DNA of 64,000 bases from Prinsepia uniflora. Lineage: Eukaryota > Streptophyta > Magnoliopsida > Rosales > Rosaceae. This document shows positions 38,596 through 51,900 of the stretch, in pieces (position 1 is the first letter of the stretch; every line of letters begins with the position of its first letter). Position numbers and translations under genes: made by a program. The stretch lies in contig CM064862.1 of assembly GCA_032719365.1 (NCBI GenBank), positions 82,333,628-82,397,627 of the forward strand, written 5' to 3'. The notes under the pieces are model-generated. The model worked only from the letters and a program-made list of their open reading frames with translations, made no database searches and had not been told where the DNA came from.

Positions 38596-39922
38596 ATAAC
38601 TGGGTCACAGCCCAATATATCTCATATTTGACTATATTCTAAGTCAAACCGCAAATCAACTAGGTCATATGCCCGAAAGATATTTACAAATTTGAAAACC
38701 AATTCACAATTCAAAACACTTTCCAAAATCATCATTGACTTTAATCCAAGTCAAGTCTTATCAACTAAGGCTCATGCCCGAATATCGATTTCACGCATCT
38801 CCGTGAAATCATTCAAAATTGAGAATCAATCCTCGGTTTCATGCCTCTCCGTGAAATCATCAAAATCTCATAAAACACATGCACATATAAAACTCGGCCT
38901 AAGCCCAAATATCATATAAAACGAAAATCTTGAACTACGTGGAATACTGCATTTTCTACAAAAATGCAAAATCAACAACATAAATCATATGCACTCAAGA
39001 CATCTCAAATCATGTTCATAAAAGATATAAAACATTTATGCATGCATCATATTTATAAATAAAGCGTCCACTCACAGACCATCCAAGCTGCGCGCTTGCA
39101 ACCCACACTGTAAGCCACTCCGGGGCTAATCCATACTCTCTAGGACGTTTGGACTTGTCCAAATCATACTCAAAGGTTACTACCAACCTATACAAGTCTT
39201 AATCATAAACCCTCAAAACTCCCGAAACAGTAAACATATCTCGAACACGCTTCCCAAGGCTAAAAACCTCTAAATAACCTATCAAATGATCTCCAATCGA
39301 CATGAAACCACCACCATTGGATTTAGATCGTCGAAACCTTTCGAACATGACCAATTTTACCTTAAAATCTGTGCCCACGCGCCCTCACGCGTAGCTCAAA
39401 GTTTCGTCAACCAAAAAGTCAACGGTCAACGCTGACGTCAATAAAGTCAACGCTGACGCCATCATGGTCAACGGTCAACGTGTCACAGGAGAAGACGACC
39501 GATGCCACCGTGCGCTACCGTTGGCAGCGGCTGGAAAACCCCATTTTTGTTCAATTTTTCAAACCTTTATAACTCTCTCATTTCTCAACCAAATCCTACG
39601 TTCTATATATGAAAATCATGTTACTCGAACCAAGGAATCAAAATCGTAGCCCATAATTTCAAGAAAATACCGGGTTTTGAAGATATGGCCTCCCAAAGTT
39701 TTGGCCAAAATTCGAAGTCGTGTTCCAGCCACTCCTGTCGTCCAAAACCTTTCATTCTCTCACCTACAAGCTCGTATGAGCTCAAAAAAACATGAATATG
39801 GGCTTAGAATCGATCCAAGACTTCAAAATCAAAACCAAAAATCCAAGGCTCACGGTTTTACCTTGTTTTTCCATGCTTTCTGGCCACCCACGCGGTGGCT
39901 CCACCATCCCTGGTCGTCCTCT

Positions 39923-39926
<4 letters not shown>

Positions 39927-40011
<85 letters not shown>
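39927..40011. repeat. (CT)n microsatellite, ~85 bp
   Basis: A pure CT run of about 85 bp continued by a TTTT break and more CT to about 40022. It makes long serine/leucine or arginine/glutamate open frames on both strands that are not genes. Confidence 0.98.
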
Positions 40012-40014
<3 letters not shown>

Positions 40015-42183
40015 CTCTCTCTCCCTGGTCCAAAGGATGAAGATGAAAATGGTTTGGGGTAGTTGGTACGGTTTTGGGAAGAAAGAAATGAAGAAGATGA
40101 TGTAAAATGAAGAGGATGATGTTGCATGACAGGACCCACCCCGATAATCGGGAAGCATCCTGCTCCCGTCTCACAATCAATCACAAAAGACCGGAAAACC
40201 AAATAAAATTACATCACACCCATTGTCAGACTAGGGAGATTAAATAATACAACCTACTGGACTTCAAGTCCATAGTTTCACAGAGCATAATATTACAAAA
40301 CAAGATAAGAACAAATCCTACTCTGTGAACTAACTACTCCGCAACGGAAAACTTTATGCCTCGGCCTCTGCCTCGGCGCTAGCCCCCGAACTTGTACCAT
40401 GACCTGGAGGGTAATTAAAACAACAAACTGTGAGTGGACCGAAACAAAAGTTTACAGAAAACAGTTTAACGAAATCGAGGTTCGCCCTCCAGTTTTATAA
40501 CACGCATGCATAACCAGATATTCGAAAACCGCATACTAAACATTTGAAATCCCTTTTTCTGAAACACATGGAAAACGTTACAGAAAACCGCCATAACTCA
40601 TGTAAAATAATATAATATTAACAAAATCCAGAAATCGTCATTTTCGAATTTCCAATCAACCAAACCAAGTAAAATTGATTAAGTAATCACAAAGCCGTTG
40701 GATCCATCCGAGTCTTTAAACTCAATATCAGGCCTTCCCGGGATATCAACGAGTCTTTAAACTCAAAACATAATCAATAGGCCTCGAGGGTATCACAATA
40801 ACCGAGTCTTTAAACTCACGAGTCTTTAAACTCAATTCGGGTCTTTAAACCCAATTTTCGGGCCCGCCCCCGTCATCAATTAACCGGGTCTTTAAACCCA
40901 AAACTAGATCCAACAATCATACTGGGTCTTTAAGCCCAAAACCATTTTATAAAGCACAATAAACCAGGATCCTTCGTGATCCGTTTACCAGAAATCATTC
41001 CATAATCACAAATCGTCATAATAGGACTTACGTCCGGATTTCACATGCAATTTCCGAAATTACTTCACAAATATAATCAAATCATCATTAAAACGTAACA
41101 TGCAGAATCATATCCAAATACATCATCAAAACATCATTCATGCATAGGAGAAAACCGTAACCTCGAAATACGTAAAGTGCGATAATCACCTCGAAAAAAG
41201 GTGAAATTACGTAAAACCGAAATATCATAGCATCATCATAAAATCATATATGAAAACATAAGATAGATGAGTAAAAATAGTCATGCATGCTCGGTTTAGA
41301 AATCAAAAGTCCACTCACGGTTTGCGGACGGGTCAATCGCGCCCGTGCGCTCCTCGGTAGCTTCGGAAATGTCCGGGCCTGTAAAAACGTACAAGGAGGG
41401 TTACAAACATCCCCAAATAACTCGTATGATTTTTCCTAATTTTTCCGGATTTTTTGACGTAATTAAACTTAAGGACCTAAACTTTCGAACCCTCGAAACT
41501 ATCCTGAACGACACCCGATCAACTTGAACTTTAAATCAAAAATGTTCAAAACATTAAAAGGAGTAGATCTCCTGTTGACTGTGATCGGAGAGGAAGCTTC
41601 ACGCGCCGTCACGCGCCGCCCAAAGTGGTTGCGCGTGTAGGCCACGCGCCTGCTACAGTGACACGCTACAGTGTCACCATCTTCACCTGACTGCCCTGCA
41701 ATCCGAATCCTCCACCTGCGTCTCGACCCGGCCAAATAGCCTTCAATTCCCAACCAATTCCCTTCCTTTTTGATCCTAACTTCTTCTATAATCATTTAAT
41801 TTTAGTTCTGTATCACTGATTAACCTCGACATGGACTAAGTCGATCAATCTAAACCCGAACAGTCTAATGGGTCGACGTCTGGAACTCACCCAACTTAGC
41901 CTCAATCCCAAATTAACTTCACAGGGAGTATGCTAGGACCTAGACGAACCCAAATGCATAACCAATTAGACCAGAACTCACCTGGAAGCCGTCGTCCTCA
42001 ACACTGCGATTTTCCAGAAACTGGAACTCAAGTTCCCGGCCAACCAGTGCTCAATCCCCTTCAATTCCTTCGTGGTTGAGTTCGTAGTGAACCCAGAAGT
42101 CTAATCTCACTCTCAGTTTGGCCCAACTCTCCTCACAATTCAACCTTCGAATTTCCCTCCATTTTCCAGAAACTGGTTTTTCT

Positions 42184-42915
42184 TGTAAGACCCGTGTCCT
42201 GAAGGGAACGGTGAATAATCTCACATTCCTGCGAGGGGGAATGGTCTGGGAGAGAATGGTGGTGTGCCTTAAAGGTGTAGGCACACACCTATCTAGCTTG
42301 AGGCCTTTTGGGTGCTCAGTAGCTTTGGGGGGGATTGGAACCCCAAAGTTAAGCGAGTTGAGGCTGGTGCAATTCCATGATGGGTGACCCCCTGGGAAGT
42401 TGCACCGTGAGCTCCCGAAAACAAAACCGTGAGGGAAAGGGCAAGGAGGCCCAAAGCGGACAATATCGTACTAGATGAGTCGGGACCTGACAAAGGAGGG
42501 TCGGGTCCTGACAGAATGGTATCAGAGCCAGACCCCGACCGGGAAGTGTGCCACCGAGGACGATGGGCCCTAAGGGGGGTGGATTGTAAGACCCGTGTCC
42601 TGGAGGGAACGGTGAATAATCTCACATTCTTGCGAGGGGGAATGGTCTGGGAGAGAATGGTGGTGTGCCTTAAAGGTGTAGGCACACACCTATCTAGCAT
42701 GAGGCCTTTTGGGAGCTCAGTGCCTTTGGGGGGGGATTGGAACTCCAAAGTTAAGCGAGTTGAGGTTGGTGCAATTCCATGATGGGTGACCCCCTGGGAA
42801 GTTGCACCGTGAGCTCCCGAAAACAAAACAGTGAAGGCAAGGGCAAGGAGGCCCAAAGCGGACAATATCGTGCTAGATGAGTCGGGACCTGACAGAGGAG
42901 GGTCGGGTCCTGACA
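42184..42915 (+). mobile_element. Cassandra: Cassandra-type TRIM retrotransposon, complete
   Basis: Two LTRs (42184-42513 and 42585-42915, about 330 bp each) begin TGTAAGACCCGTGTCCTG and end GGGTCCTGACA. They enclose only 71 bp: a tRNA-Met primer site TGGTATCAGAGCC (42517-42529) and a purine tract TAAGGGGGGTGGA next to the 3' LTR. TTTCT flanks both ends (42179-42183, 42916-42920). Each LTR carries a 5S-rRNA-like stretch with the 5S internal promoter boxes, which is the diagnostic feature of Cassandra. There are no genes; in the known family, transcription is thought to use RNA polymerase III and movement needs proteins from other elements. The LTRs are highly similar but differ by about a dozen changes, so the insertion is fairly young. 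It is the innermost layer of chain 2. Confidence 0.95.
42338..42405 (+). promoter_or_regulatory. 5S-rRNA-like Pol III promoter in the Cassandra 5' LTR
   Basis: AAGTTAAGCGAG (A-box-like) and ATGGGTGACCCCCTGGGAAG (C-box-like) match plant 5S rRNA (GTTAAGCG, GATGGGTGACCTCCTGGGAAG) in the right order and near-right spacing. The second copy is at about 42735-42803 and keeps a slightly better AACTCC lead-in. Confidence 0.88.
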
Positions 42916-45023
42916 TTTCTCCTCCCGACCCAGTCCTCTCACTCCCAGCTCTCAAACTGATTCCAAAATGAACTCCCCACTTAATAGCACTCAGATAATC
43001 GATCGAAATGGGACGACAACTCGTGGTAATCCATCAGGAGTCTCTGTGAAGTTTGTTTCCCGCAAACACAGAACCCATAACCATTTTTTAAAACCAACCC
43101 GTGCATTGAAGCTCTGTTCAGTCCCTCACCTGTGCTTCCCACAGCCTCAAAGTGAATAAACAACTCACTCTGGCCATCCACTAACACCATAAACAATTGC
43201 ATGCTCAAACACCCACGTCATGGCCGTGCAGGTTGTTTCCCACGGTGGTGAACAGTACCCATCTGGTAAAATGACTGAAATGCCCTCAGTTGGCAAATTA
43301 CCAAAATGCCCTTCATCTTCCGTGACCCGTAACTTGGTCACCCGATGTCCGTTTGATGCGTGCCGCCCGTCGTTGTACTCGGGGCCTCGAGACGAACCTA
43401 ACAGTCTTTGAGTCGTGTGAAAATAAATTGTATTTCAAAAAGTCAACTTTTTCCCCCTAATCGTCCAATTTACGGTAATGCCCCTGAACTTCCGAACGTC
43501 ATAACTTTTTCCTTAGTCGTCGGAATCAGACGTGCCACCTGTCTATCGACTCGTGACGTCCTGATCTACGTCACGGTCATCGGTCAACGTCCGTTCGACC
43601 TACCAATAAAAAAGTCAACAAATTGACCATACTATTCACAGGGATAAATACGTTATTTTATTCTTTATTTTACAAAATTACATTTTCCGAATTTCCGGGG
43701 CGTTACATTGCATGTATGTATGGAAATGGGCCATAGGATGGGTGACAAGTGTTACTCATCCTATGGTCCAAAATCAGATATTTTGGGCCCTACTAAAGAC
43801 AAGCCATTTAAAAACCGTACAATCATGAATAGTTCCCAGAACCTTCCGTGACCTGTAACTTTCCCGTACGATGTCCAATTTCAACATGCCTCCTATCTAC
43901 GGACTCGTATCATCTCGATCTACATAACGGTCCTCGATCTACGTACATTTGACCTTCTGGATTAAAAGTCAACTTTTTTCTTTTTTCTAGGGGCAAAATC
44001 GTCATTTTACCCCGATCTTCCTCTAATCCTCGATTAGTCCTCAATTACTTCTCGATAATCCATAATTAAATCTTAATTAATCCCAATATTCGGGACGGTT
44101 CCTTACGCCACGTGTCACCACCTAACACGTGCCACGTGTCCCTACAGACGTCACTATTGACGCCATCACTAACACCCTCGGATAGGTCGTCACGTGGTAC
44201 CAACCATGGTCTGCCACGTGTCCTGATAAGATGATGTCATCGTTGACTTCCTCTCGCGGGCGAATCGTGACCACATTTGTGGGTCGTTCGACCCGTATGA
44301 TGGACCTGACTCGTTCTTTGACATTTCTCAACCAAAATCCACCATTGTTTCACCAACACGCTCGTCTCTCACCTAGAAATCCTTCTAAGGCCTTAAAATC
44401 ACGAAAACTTACTTGAAAGTCCCTGAGCCAATCTCGAAATCTCACAGCCACCTTCGAGCTTCCGTCTGGGCTCATCCTAACATCCAACGCCTTCGTGGCT
44501 CCACCATCTACCACCGTCCCTCTCCGTCTCTCAACCTCACTCTCAGCCTCTCTCAAGCAGCACAGCTGCTGAAGCAATGAAGAAAATGGGAATGAGGGGT
44601 TTTATGTGTGTGAAGGAAATGAAAGAGTGAGGGAGATGTGTTAAGGTGTAGGGAAATGGGCCAATGGGATGAGTGACACTTGTCACTCATCCTTTGGTCG
44701 AAGTTTAGATATTTTGGGCTCCACAAACAAACAAACCAAAGTTAACCTTTTCCGTAAAATGTGCACCGTATAATCCAATTAAAAAGTTATAGATCCGTAA
44801 ATAAACTGTTTGATGTCCAAACTCAACGTGTCACCTATCTACGTAATTGAAATCCCTCGATCTATGTAATAAACCTCGGTCCATGTGCAAATAACCATTC
44901 AGGTCAAAAGTCAACATTTTCCCTCTTCTAGGGGAAAAATCGTCATTTTACCATGACTAATCCCGATTACTCTCAATAATCTTTTAGTAATCCCGTGATT
45001 ATGGGTCGGGTCGTTACAATTAA

Positions 45024-45117
45024 AAAATAAAAAATATCATATCATGTTACTAATTCATTACAATCATAATTTCCCTTGACGAGTTTTCATTTTTTGAGAT
45101 CATTGCATAATAACTTT
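45024..45117. other. Resumed host locus between nested stacks
   Basis: About 95 bp of AT-rich sequence after the ATTAA duplication of element G. No genes are seen. Confidence 0.5.
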
Positions 45118-45566
45118 TGTCACGACTCAAACCGGAAATTAGGGTCATTTTTTAAATTTATTAGAAAAAGGACGATTTTGCCCTTGTTTCGGAAGGGGCT
45201 CGTTAGTCAACTTTTCATTGGGAATACTTTTACATATTTTTCTTTGATCGTTACATAGGTCTCGACCTATGTCGGGTCGCATTTCGAGGAAATGTTTTGC
45301 CATCTCAAGTAATGACGATCGATATGGATTCCATATTCTTGATCCTCTCATCATTTAGATGGATTTAGACCTGTGGATTGTATGTTTTGGTCGAGAATTG
45401 GAATAGTTGTAGAAAGCTTACTTCGCCATTAATGGCATTTTCCATCTAGCGTAGGTAAAATGAGGATATGGGTGAGTAGCGCCCTGTAGATTGTATTTTA
45501 TGCATGTTTGGTTCTCTAACTTATTTTGTCACCTCACATTGTACATCCGAGATACAAGGAAAACTA
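45118..45566 (+). mobile_element. 5' fragment of a related LTR, cut by element K
   Basis: It starts TGTCACGACTCAAACCGG and runs through the family's early landmarks (a GGACGATTTTGCCC block and GTTACATAGGTCTCGA). It then meets the K insertion at about 45567. The remainder is not seen, so it either lies beyond the window or is deleted. Confidence 0.55.
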
Positions 45567-45910
45567 GACAGGACCCACCTCCATTCTCCCGGGATTAAGG
45601 GCTAAATCCTGCTCCCGTCTAACTTACACATGACACGAAGGCTAAACCGACGTCCAACCTACATGTGACACGTAAGTCGGACCAGGCATTTCCAACGTAC
45701 CGTTCTAAAACTTTCGGACTTCACAGAGCACGCAGATCTCTATTGTGGATCGCGTGTGTGATGTCTTTATCTCTTTCGACCAACAACCCGCACTGCAACA
45801 ACCTGGAGGGTATCAAAAACATGAAAAGACTGTGAGTCGACAAAAATGAATAATAAGTTTAGAAAAATGTTCAGAAGAAATTACATTTCTACCCTCCACT
45901 AAAAAAAATG

Positions 45911-48900
45911 TGACAGGACCCATCCCAATCCCCCCGGGATTACCGTGGAATGTGCCCTGCTCCCGTCCAACAAGGGGTGTCAGACAAGGGAGAACCAAAA
46001 GTCACTGCCCAAACAGGGCTTCCAGAGTGCGCAAGGATCGATGGAGGAGGCGTGCAATGTCCTAGTCTCTGCTGCAGTCGCATCCGTAATCAACCTGAAG
46101 GGCATTAAAACCAATAAAAGCTGCGAGTGGACGAAAATCATTGAGTGGACGAAAATCATTAAGTTCATTAAACACAGTTATAAGACATTTATGCCCTCCA
46201 ATAAAAACGTATGCATGCCACGAAAACCAGTAACCAAAATGTTTGTTCAATCAAGCCATTAGGGCCTTAGCCCAAAAACCGTAACTCAAAACCAAGTGTG
46301 GGAACTCAACCCAAAACTGTGGAATACCACATCCAGACATACAAAACCATGTGGACTACCGCCCAAAGCCATAAACATAAATCCATAAATCCAAAACCAT
46401 TTAGGGTCCCCGACCCGAAATACCATTTCATCAACCAATAATCCATTTTTACCACATAAACACAAATCCAACCGAAAAGCCATTTCATAGATTCATTAAT
46501 CCATATTTACCACATTACCATCACCAGAATCCCAGACGCTTGACGTCCCAGACGTCATATCTCACGGTATAATAAGCAACGCGTGCTGCCTGGGGTCTCT
46601 CCGGGTCAATATCTTTGACATCACAGATGTTTGACGTCTCAGACGTCAATCATAGCAATCATGCTCCTGAGTCACTATACGGTCCGGTAACTCCATACAA
46701 TGACCCCTCGCAGACAATGCACCGTGACTTCCCCAGTGTCCTAGATATCTGGAGGAGAACATCATATATCCTCGTATCCAGATGGTATATGGAAAATAGT
46801 TTTATTAAATCATTTCACAACATTACAATGGGCCCTGCCCGAAATCGCCATAAAACATCACAATTCCATTTAGGGTCCCTGACCCGAAATCACATTTAAT
46901 AAACATAGAGTCCCAGACCCGAAATCACATTTATAACCCAACTGGGCCTCATGCGCGATTTTATAAACCGCTGGGCCCACAGCCCGATTTTATAAACCAC
47001 TGGGTGCATGACCCTATTTCGTAAATCAACTGGGCCCCTAGCCCGATTTCATAAAGCAATTGGGCCCCCGGCCAGATTACATAACTCAAATGGACTCCAA
47101 GTCCGAGGTTTCCAAAACAATTGGGCCTCAAGCCCGAGTTCATCTTTCCAATTTCAAAACCATTTCATCATATTATAACCAAGTCATAAGTATGGAAAAT
47201 CCATGCAAAACCGGAAAAACCTCGATTTACGTGCAAGCACGTAAATCACCTCGAAATACGTGAAACTGTATAATTTACCAATATCCAAATCAACATCATA
47301 CAATCACAATCATAATCCATATAAAACAGTTAAGCATGCATAGAATTTATAAAACCAAAGTCCACTCACAGACCGTTTAACGATAAGCCTCGATACGCGT
47401 GCCATAGGCCTTCCCGGGCCACACCACTATCACTGGGACTCCCAATCCTGTCCAAATCACATTAGAGGGTCACTAACCTCTTCATTAACATCCCATTAAA
47501 GTCCCGTAATTTTCCCGAATTTCTAACTATTTTTAAACTCGATTTAAAACCTTCGGACGTCCCGAACAATATCGAGACGGTGTCCGATCGACATGAAACC
47601 AATCCTAAAATGTTCGTTACATTAAATACGACAGAAGTCATGTTTACCTCACCTCGAGATTCGTACCCACGAGCCGTCATGCGCCGCGGTGAGTGGCTGC
47701 GCGTGAAACCCACGCGCCTGCTACAGTGTCTGTAACAACCCGTACCTACAGGAAGGGTACAAATGTAATTTCTGTGAAGTTTTGTAAAAAGGACGATTTT
47801 GCCCCTGTGAATAGTAAACGAAAAGTTGACTTTTTGTAATATTGATTGGATGAGTGTTAGCCCTTGACCGTGACGTAGGTTAGGACGTCACGAGTCCGTA
47901 GACAGGCGGCAGGTTCGATTCGGACAATCGGAGGAGAAGTGATGATGTACGGAAGGTTGGGGGCGTTACCGTAATTTTGAGTGAAAAGGGGAAATGTTGA
48001 CTTTTTGGAGGATGTGTGATTTTCACGTAGACCGAGGACCGTTGGATAGGTCTCGACGTCCTGAGTTCAACGACAGGCGGCACGCTGTCATCGGACGTCG
48101 GACGGAAAAGATACGGGTCTGGAAAGTCTGAGGGCAAAATGGTAATTTTGTGCAGGAGGGGCATTTTGGTCATTTTTCCTCAGCCCAATCAGATAAGGGC
48201 AAGTGGCAGATATTTTGGGATGGCCAATTGCTGATGGACACGTGGGGGACCCTAGATGGTTCCAGGAGGAACTTAAGTGTGCACGGCCACACTTGGACAT
48301 TTTTGAACCGTGCACCAAGTCGAAGGAAACTGAAAACAGAGAAGAGTTTGGGTGAGGCGGTGATCGATCTGGAGGCTAGGGAGAGTGAGGAGTGACTGGT
48401 GAGAGTGATAGAGAGACGTGGGTGAGGTGCTGATCGTGTTTTGGGATTGGAATCGTGCACGGCGGCACGGTGGTGGTGCGGCGAACGTTTGAGGAAAACA
48501 GAGGAGATCGTGGACGGTGGAGACTGTTGTGCCGTGTGGTGAGGCAAACCGAGGCGGTAGGAAACTCAGGAGGTTGAGGGGAGTCCCACGAGCACCGTGG
48601 TGGTTGACGGTTCTCACGGCGGCGCCGGAATCGAAAGGTAAGCTCGTTTACTCTGTTTTTCGTGGCTTTTTCAATTTCAAAGTCGTGATGATGGGCTTAG
48701 AGTCGAGGGATTAGGAGGTCAGGGTGTTGTTCAGGGAGGTCTTAGGCGTCGTCTGTGGTGGTTACCGTGACGGGAGGTTCACGGTGGCTGGTGGTTCGAC
48801 GGCGAGTATCCAATACTCTGTTTTGGCCGTGATTTCAAACGTGAAGTCGTGGACTTCGGGGATGAATCGACGGATTCTGTGAGTTGGGTAGGACTAAGTA

Positions 48901-51900
48901 AGGTCCTAGGGTGGTGCTGGTATCACCACCGTGAAGGGGGAAGCTGTGGACGGCCGGGAAGGAAAACAGAGCTCACGGGCAAAGTTTTTCGAGGTTGAAG
49001 ACGAAGGGTTTTAGGCCGTGATTTCTGGATTTTAGGACTGGGATTGATTGCAGGGAACTGGACGAAGCTAGTGGGATTGAAATGGAGAAGAATGGTGGGT
49101 GAACGGCGGAGAACCGGTCACGCCGGTTCAACTGTGTTGAACCGGGTGACTCGAGGTTGAAGGTGGACTGTAGCAGGCGCGTGAGGCCCACGCGCAGCCA
49201 CTTTGGGCGGCGCGTGGGGGCGCGTGGGAAGGAATCTGGTTAAGCGTCCAACATGAGTTTAACTCTAAATGTCCTAAGGAGTCCAATGGTATAGTTTTCG
49301 GGTTAATCGGACGGTGTTACGGAATGGTTCGGGAATCCGTACGGTTTAGGATTTATGATTAAAATATTACTAAATTCCCGAAAAATTGTGGAAAATAGGG
49401 AAGGTATCCTTGATGTTATTGTGACCCTATTTGGTATCTATTGACAGGACGGGAGACACCGGAGACGGTTGAGGAGCGCACGGAGCGCGAGTGACGTGTC
49501 GTAAACTGTGAGTGGACTCTTTCTTATTTCCGAGCATGCCAAACTGTTTTAATTACTGTTTCATGATTCTATGTGTGTTTTTATGCTTTGAATGATGGTT
49601 ATACGTGATTGAGATGTTTGCACGTTTTTCGAGATATTTTCGGGGTTTTGCACGTTTTTTCGAGAAAAAGCCGGTTTTCAGATTTTGATGCTATATTTGA
49701 GAAATTCACCCTATAACTGATTTCTGATGATGGTAAATGGGTTATGAAACATGGTTAGGGATTTCCTATGGTTTTTAGTATGGAAATGGATTTTCCGGAT
49801 TTGGGTTCGGAATGTCGGTTCTGGACGCCGGAAGGGCTTCGAACCGGGGATTTCGAATTCGGATTTGGCGATGGATTTTGAACTGGTTTTACACTGGATA
49901 TGGATTGGATTTGCTGGATCTGGATATGGGTTTAAAGACCCGGATTGATATTGATGGGGGACGGGCCCGGATTGAGTTTAAAGACTCGGGAGTTTAAAGA
50001 CTCGGATACTATGATATTACCCCCATAGGCCTATTGAGTTTAAAGACTCGGGAGTTTAAAGACTCGGATTTATATGTGAGGCCTGGTTGAGTTTAAAGAC
50101 TCGGATAGGTCCAGCAGGTTTGATCGGGTTATTCTCTGGTTTCTTATGATGTTTTATAGTGTATCTGTTTCTTATGGTATTTATAGTGTTTCTGTTTCTT
50201 ATGATGTTTTTCATATTATGATTTTTCTCATACTTCATTGGCATGCCTGGTTTTTAACCGGAGGGAACAAATGCTTTTATTTCCTTACGTTGATTTGCTG
50301 GTAAACGGTTTTAAAACTTTCATTCTTTTCGGTCCACTCACACCTTTTGTTTTAATTTTCCCTCCAGGTCGTGGTGATAGCGCTGGGGTGAACGTTGAGG
50401 CAGAGATCGAGGCATAGGACTTCCGACGTTCTTCCGTTGCGGACTTAGACTTGTAGGACTTTTGGTGCCCATTTTGTAGAACTATGCTCTGACTTACTGT
50501 TGTATATATTTACTCCTTCGTCTGATGGTTATGCTTATAGTTGTATTAAGTTTATTTTGGTTTTGTAAGTGTGATTGTCAGACGGGAGCAGGGTTCATCC
50601 CGAGTATCGAGGTGATATTTGGGACGGGTCCTGACAGTGTCATCGTCCTCACCCGTTTAACTGATAAACGGGTCCTTTTGCCCGCGAGGTGACCCGGTTC
50701 AATGTCCATCAATTTAACCCTAATTACTTCAATTGAACATTCAGTTAGCTTCGTTTTAAGTCCAATTAGAGATCTGTAAACTCAATTTTACCAAAACTCA
50801 CCTTAAACCCATCGATTCAACGATGAACATCGAAGAACACCCAGGTACTGTTCATCCTTCGAAATTCCTCAATGGCTACTGATTTCCTCCAATTGATTCA
50901 CCCAGAAGCATCAATGGACCATGAGAAGCTGTTTCCCCACTTCAATTTCATCGTTTAAACACTCCACGATCACGACTCAACCTTCAAACTCCTTCTCTGT
51001 CACCAAGTGTGTTCAGAGCCAAAATGTCGCCAAATTCCTTCGTTCTTCTGTTGATTATGATCGTAGGAATCCCAGAAAGCTGAAATTAATTTCCAATTTG
51101 ATCCTCAGGGCCATAGGATTTAATTTCGAATTTTCCCTCTCAAACTCCAAAATTTCGATTATTGATTTCCAGCTCTCCCTCTGTCCCCGAATTTCCTTCG
51201 TTAAATCAGTCTCTCAAACCACTCACTTTTCCCCTCAAGACTGGTTGTGGAAGGGAGTTCAATTCCCTCAATTTCTGATGCTCATAGGTCACTGTTTGAG
51301 ACAAAGAATATGATTAATGGAGGATTAAGGGTAATTAACAAATATTAGAACATAATGATGATGTTGGGAGGGAAACATGGAGCAGATTCTTGGCCTTAAA
51401 ACAAGGGATGGGTGACACTTGTCACTCATCCAAGCATCCACATCAACGGTCAATGTTCATTATTTTATTATTATTTTAATCGAAATCTCGGTTTGTTCGG
51501 TCAATCGAATTCGTTCCCGGGACCATAACTTCGTCGTCGAATCTCCGATTTCGGCATGCCGCCTATCATTGGATTCGTATCGACGCGACTTACGTAACGG
51601 TCCTTGGCCCTCGTCCATTGGACCTCCTGAGTCAAAAGTCAACATTTGGCCCCAATTCTGCCAAATTACCAAATTGCCCCTCAACTTCTGAACATCATAA
51701 CTTTCTCCTCGAATGTCGGAATCGAACGTGCCACCTGTCTATGAACTCGTGACGTCCTGAACAACGTCACGGTCATCGGTCAAAATCCATTTGACTGCCC
51801 GATCAAAAAGTCAACATTTTACCCACGACTAGGGGTAAAACGGTCATTTTGCACATTTTGTACGATTTCGCCCTACTAATCACCGATCAACCACACTAAT

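Larger units (their letters stand above)
40127..43707 (-). mobile_element. Solo LTR (J) nested in I, hosting Cassandra
   Basis: Plus-strand ends are TGACAGGACCCACCCC (40127) and CCGGGGCGTTACA (43707), with perfect TTGCA duplications (40122-40126, 43708-43712). Own length without Cassandra is about 2.84 kb. On the minus strand a donor-like GTGAGTGG (41318) and a CCCTCCAG acceptor (40404) bracket 915 bp, followed by an exon-like 40354-40403 reading HGTSSGASAEAEAEA and stop. TTTAAA-centred dyads cluster at 40710-40935. Confidence 0.9.
37481..44107 (-). mobile_element. Solo LTR (I) nested in G and split by J
   Basis: Plus-strand ends are TGACAAGACCCATCCC (37481) and GGGACGGTTCCTTACG (44107), the last base decayed from A. 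The flanks GCATG and CCACG agree at only three of five positions, so the target duplication is weakly supported. Own sequence is 37481-40126 and 43713-44107, about 3.0 kb. It holds a four-copy 64-bp tandem array (38330-38595) and a (CT)n tract (39927-40011). Confidence 0.75.
14596..45018 (-). mobile_element. Outermost solo LTR (G), split by two nested stacks
   Basis: On the minus strand it begins TGTAACGACCCGACCC (right end, 45018) and its other end at 14596 reads TAACAGGATCC on the plus strand, a one-base decay of the usual TGACAGGACCC. ATTAA flanks both sides (14591-14595, 45019-45023). Its own sequence is 14596-15305, 34104-34781, 37465-37480 and 44108-45018, about 2.3 kb, and everything else between is later insertion. 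It is therefore the oldest element of the stack. Confidence 0.85.

Noticed and set aside
39677..40202. Open frames with long Ser/Leu or Arg/Glu runs
   Set aside because: They are produced by the CT microsatellite and have no gene context.
42338..42405. Genuine 5S rRNA gene
   Set aside because: Only part of the 5S sequence is matched, and it lies inside a TRIM LTR present twice; this is the Cassandra promoter region.
42293..42955. 220-codon open frame on the minus strand
   Set aside because: It is an accident of the repeated Cassandra LTRs; the same peptide appears twice because the LTR is duplicated.
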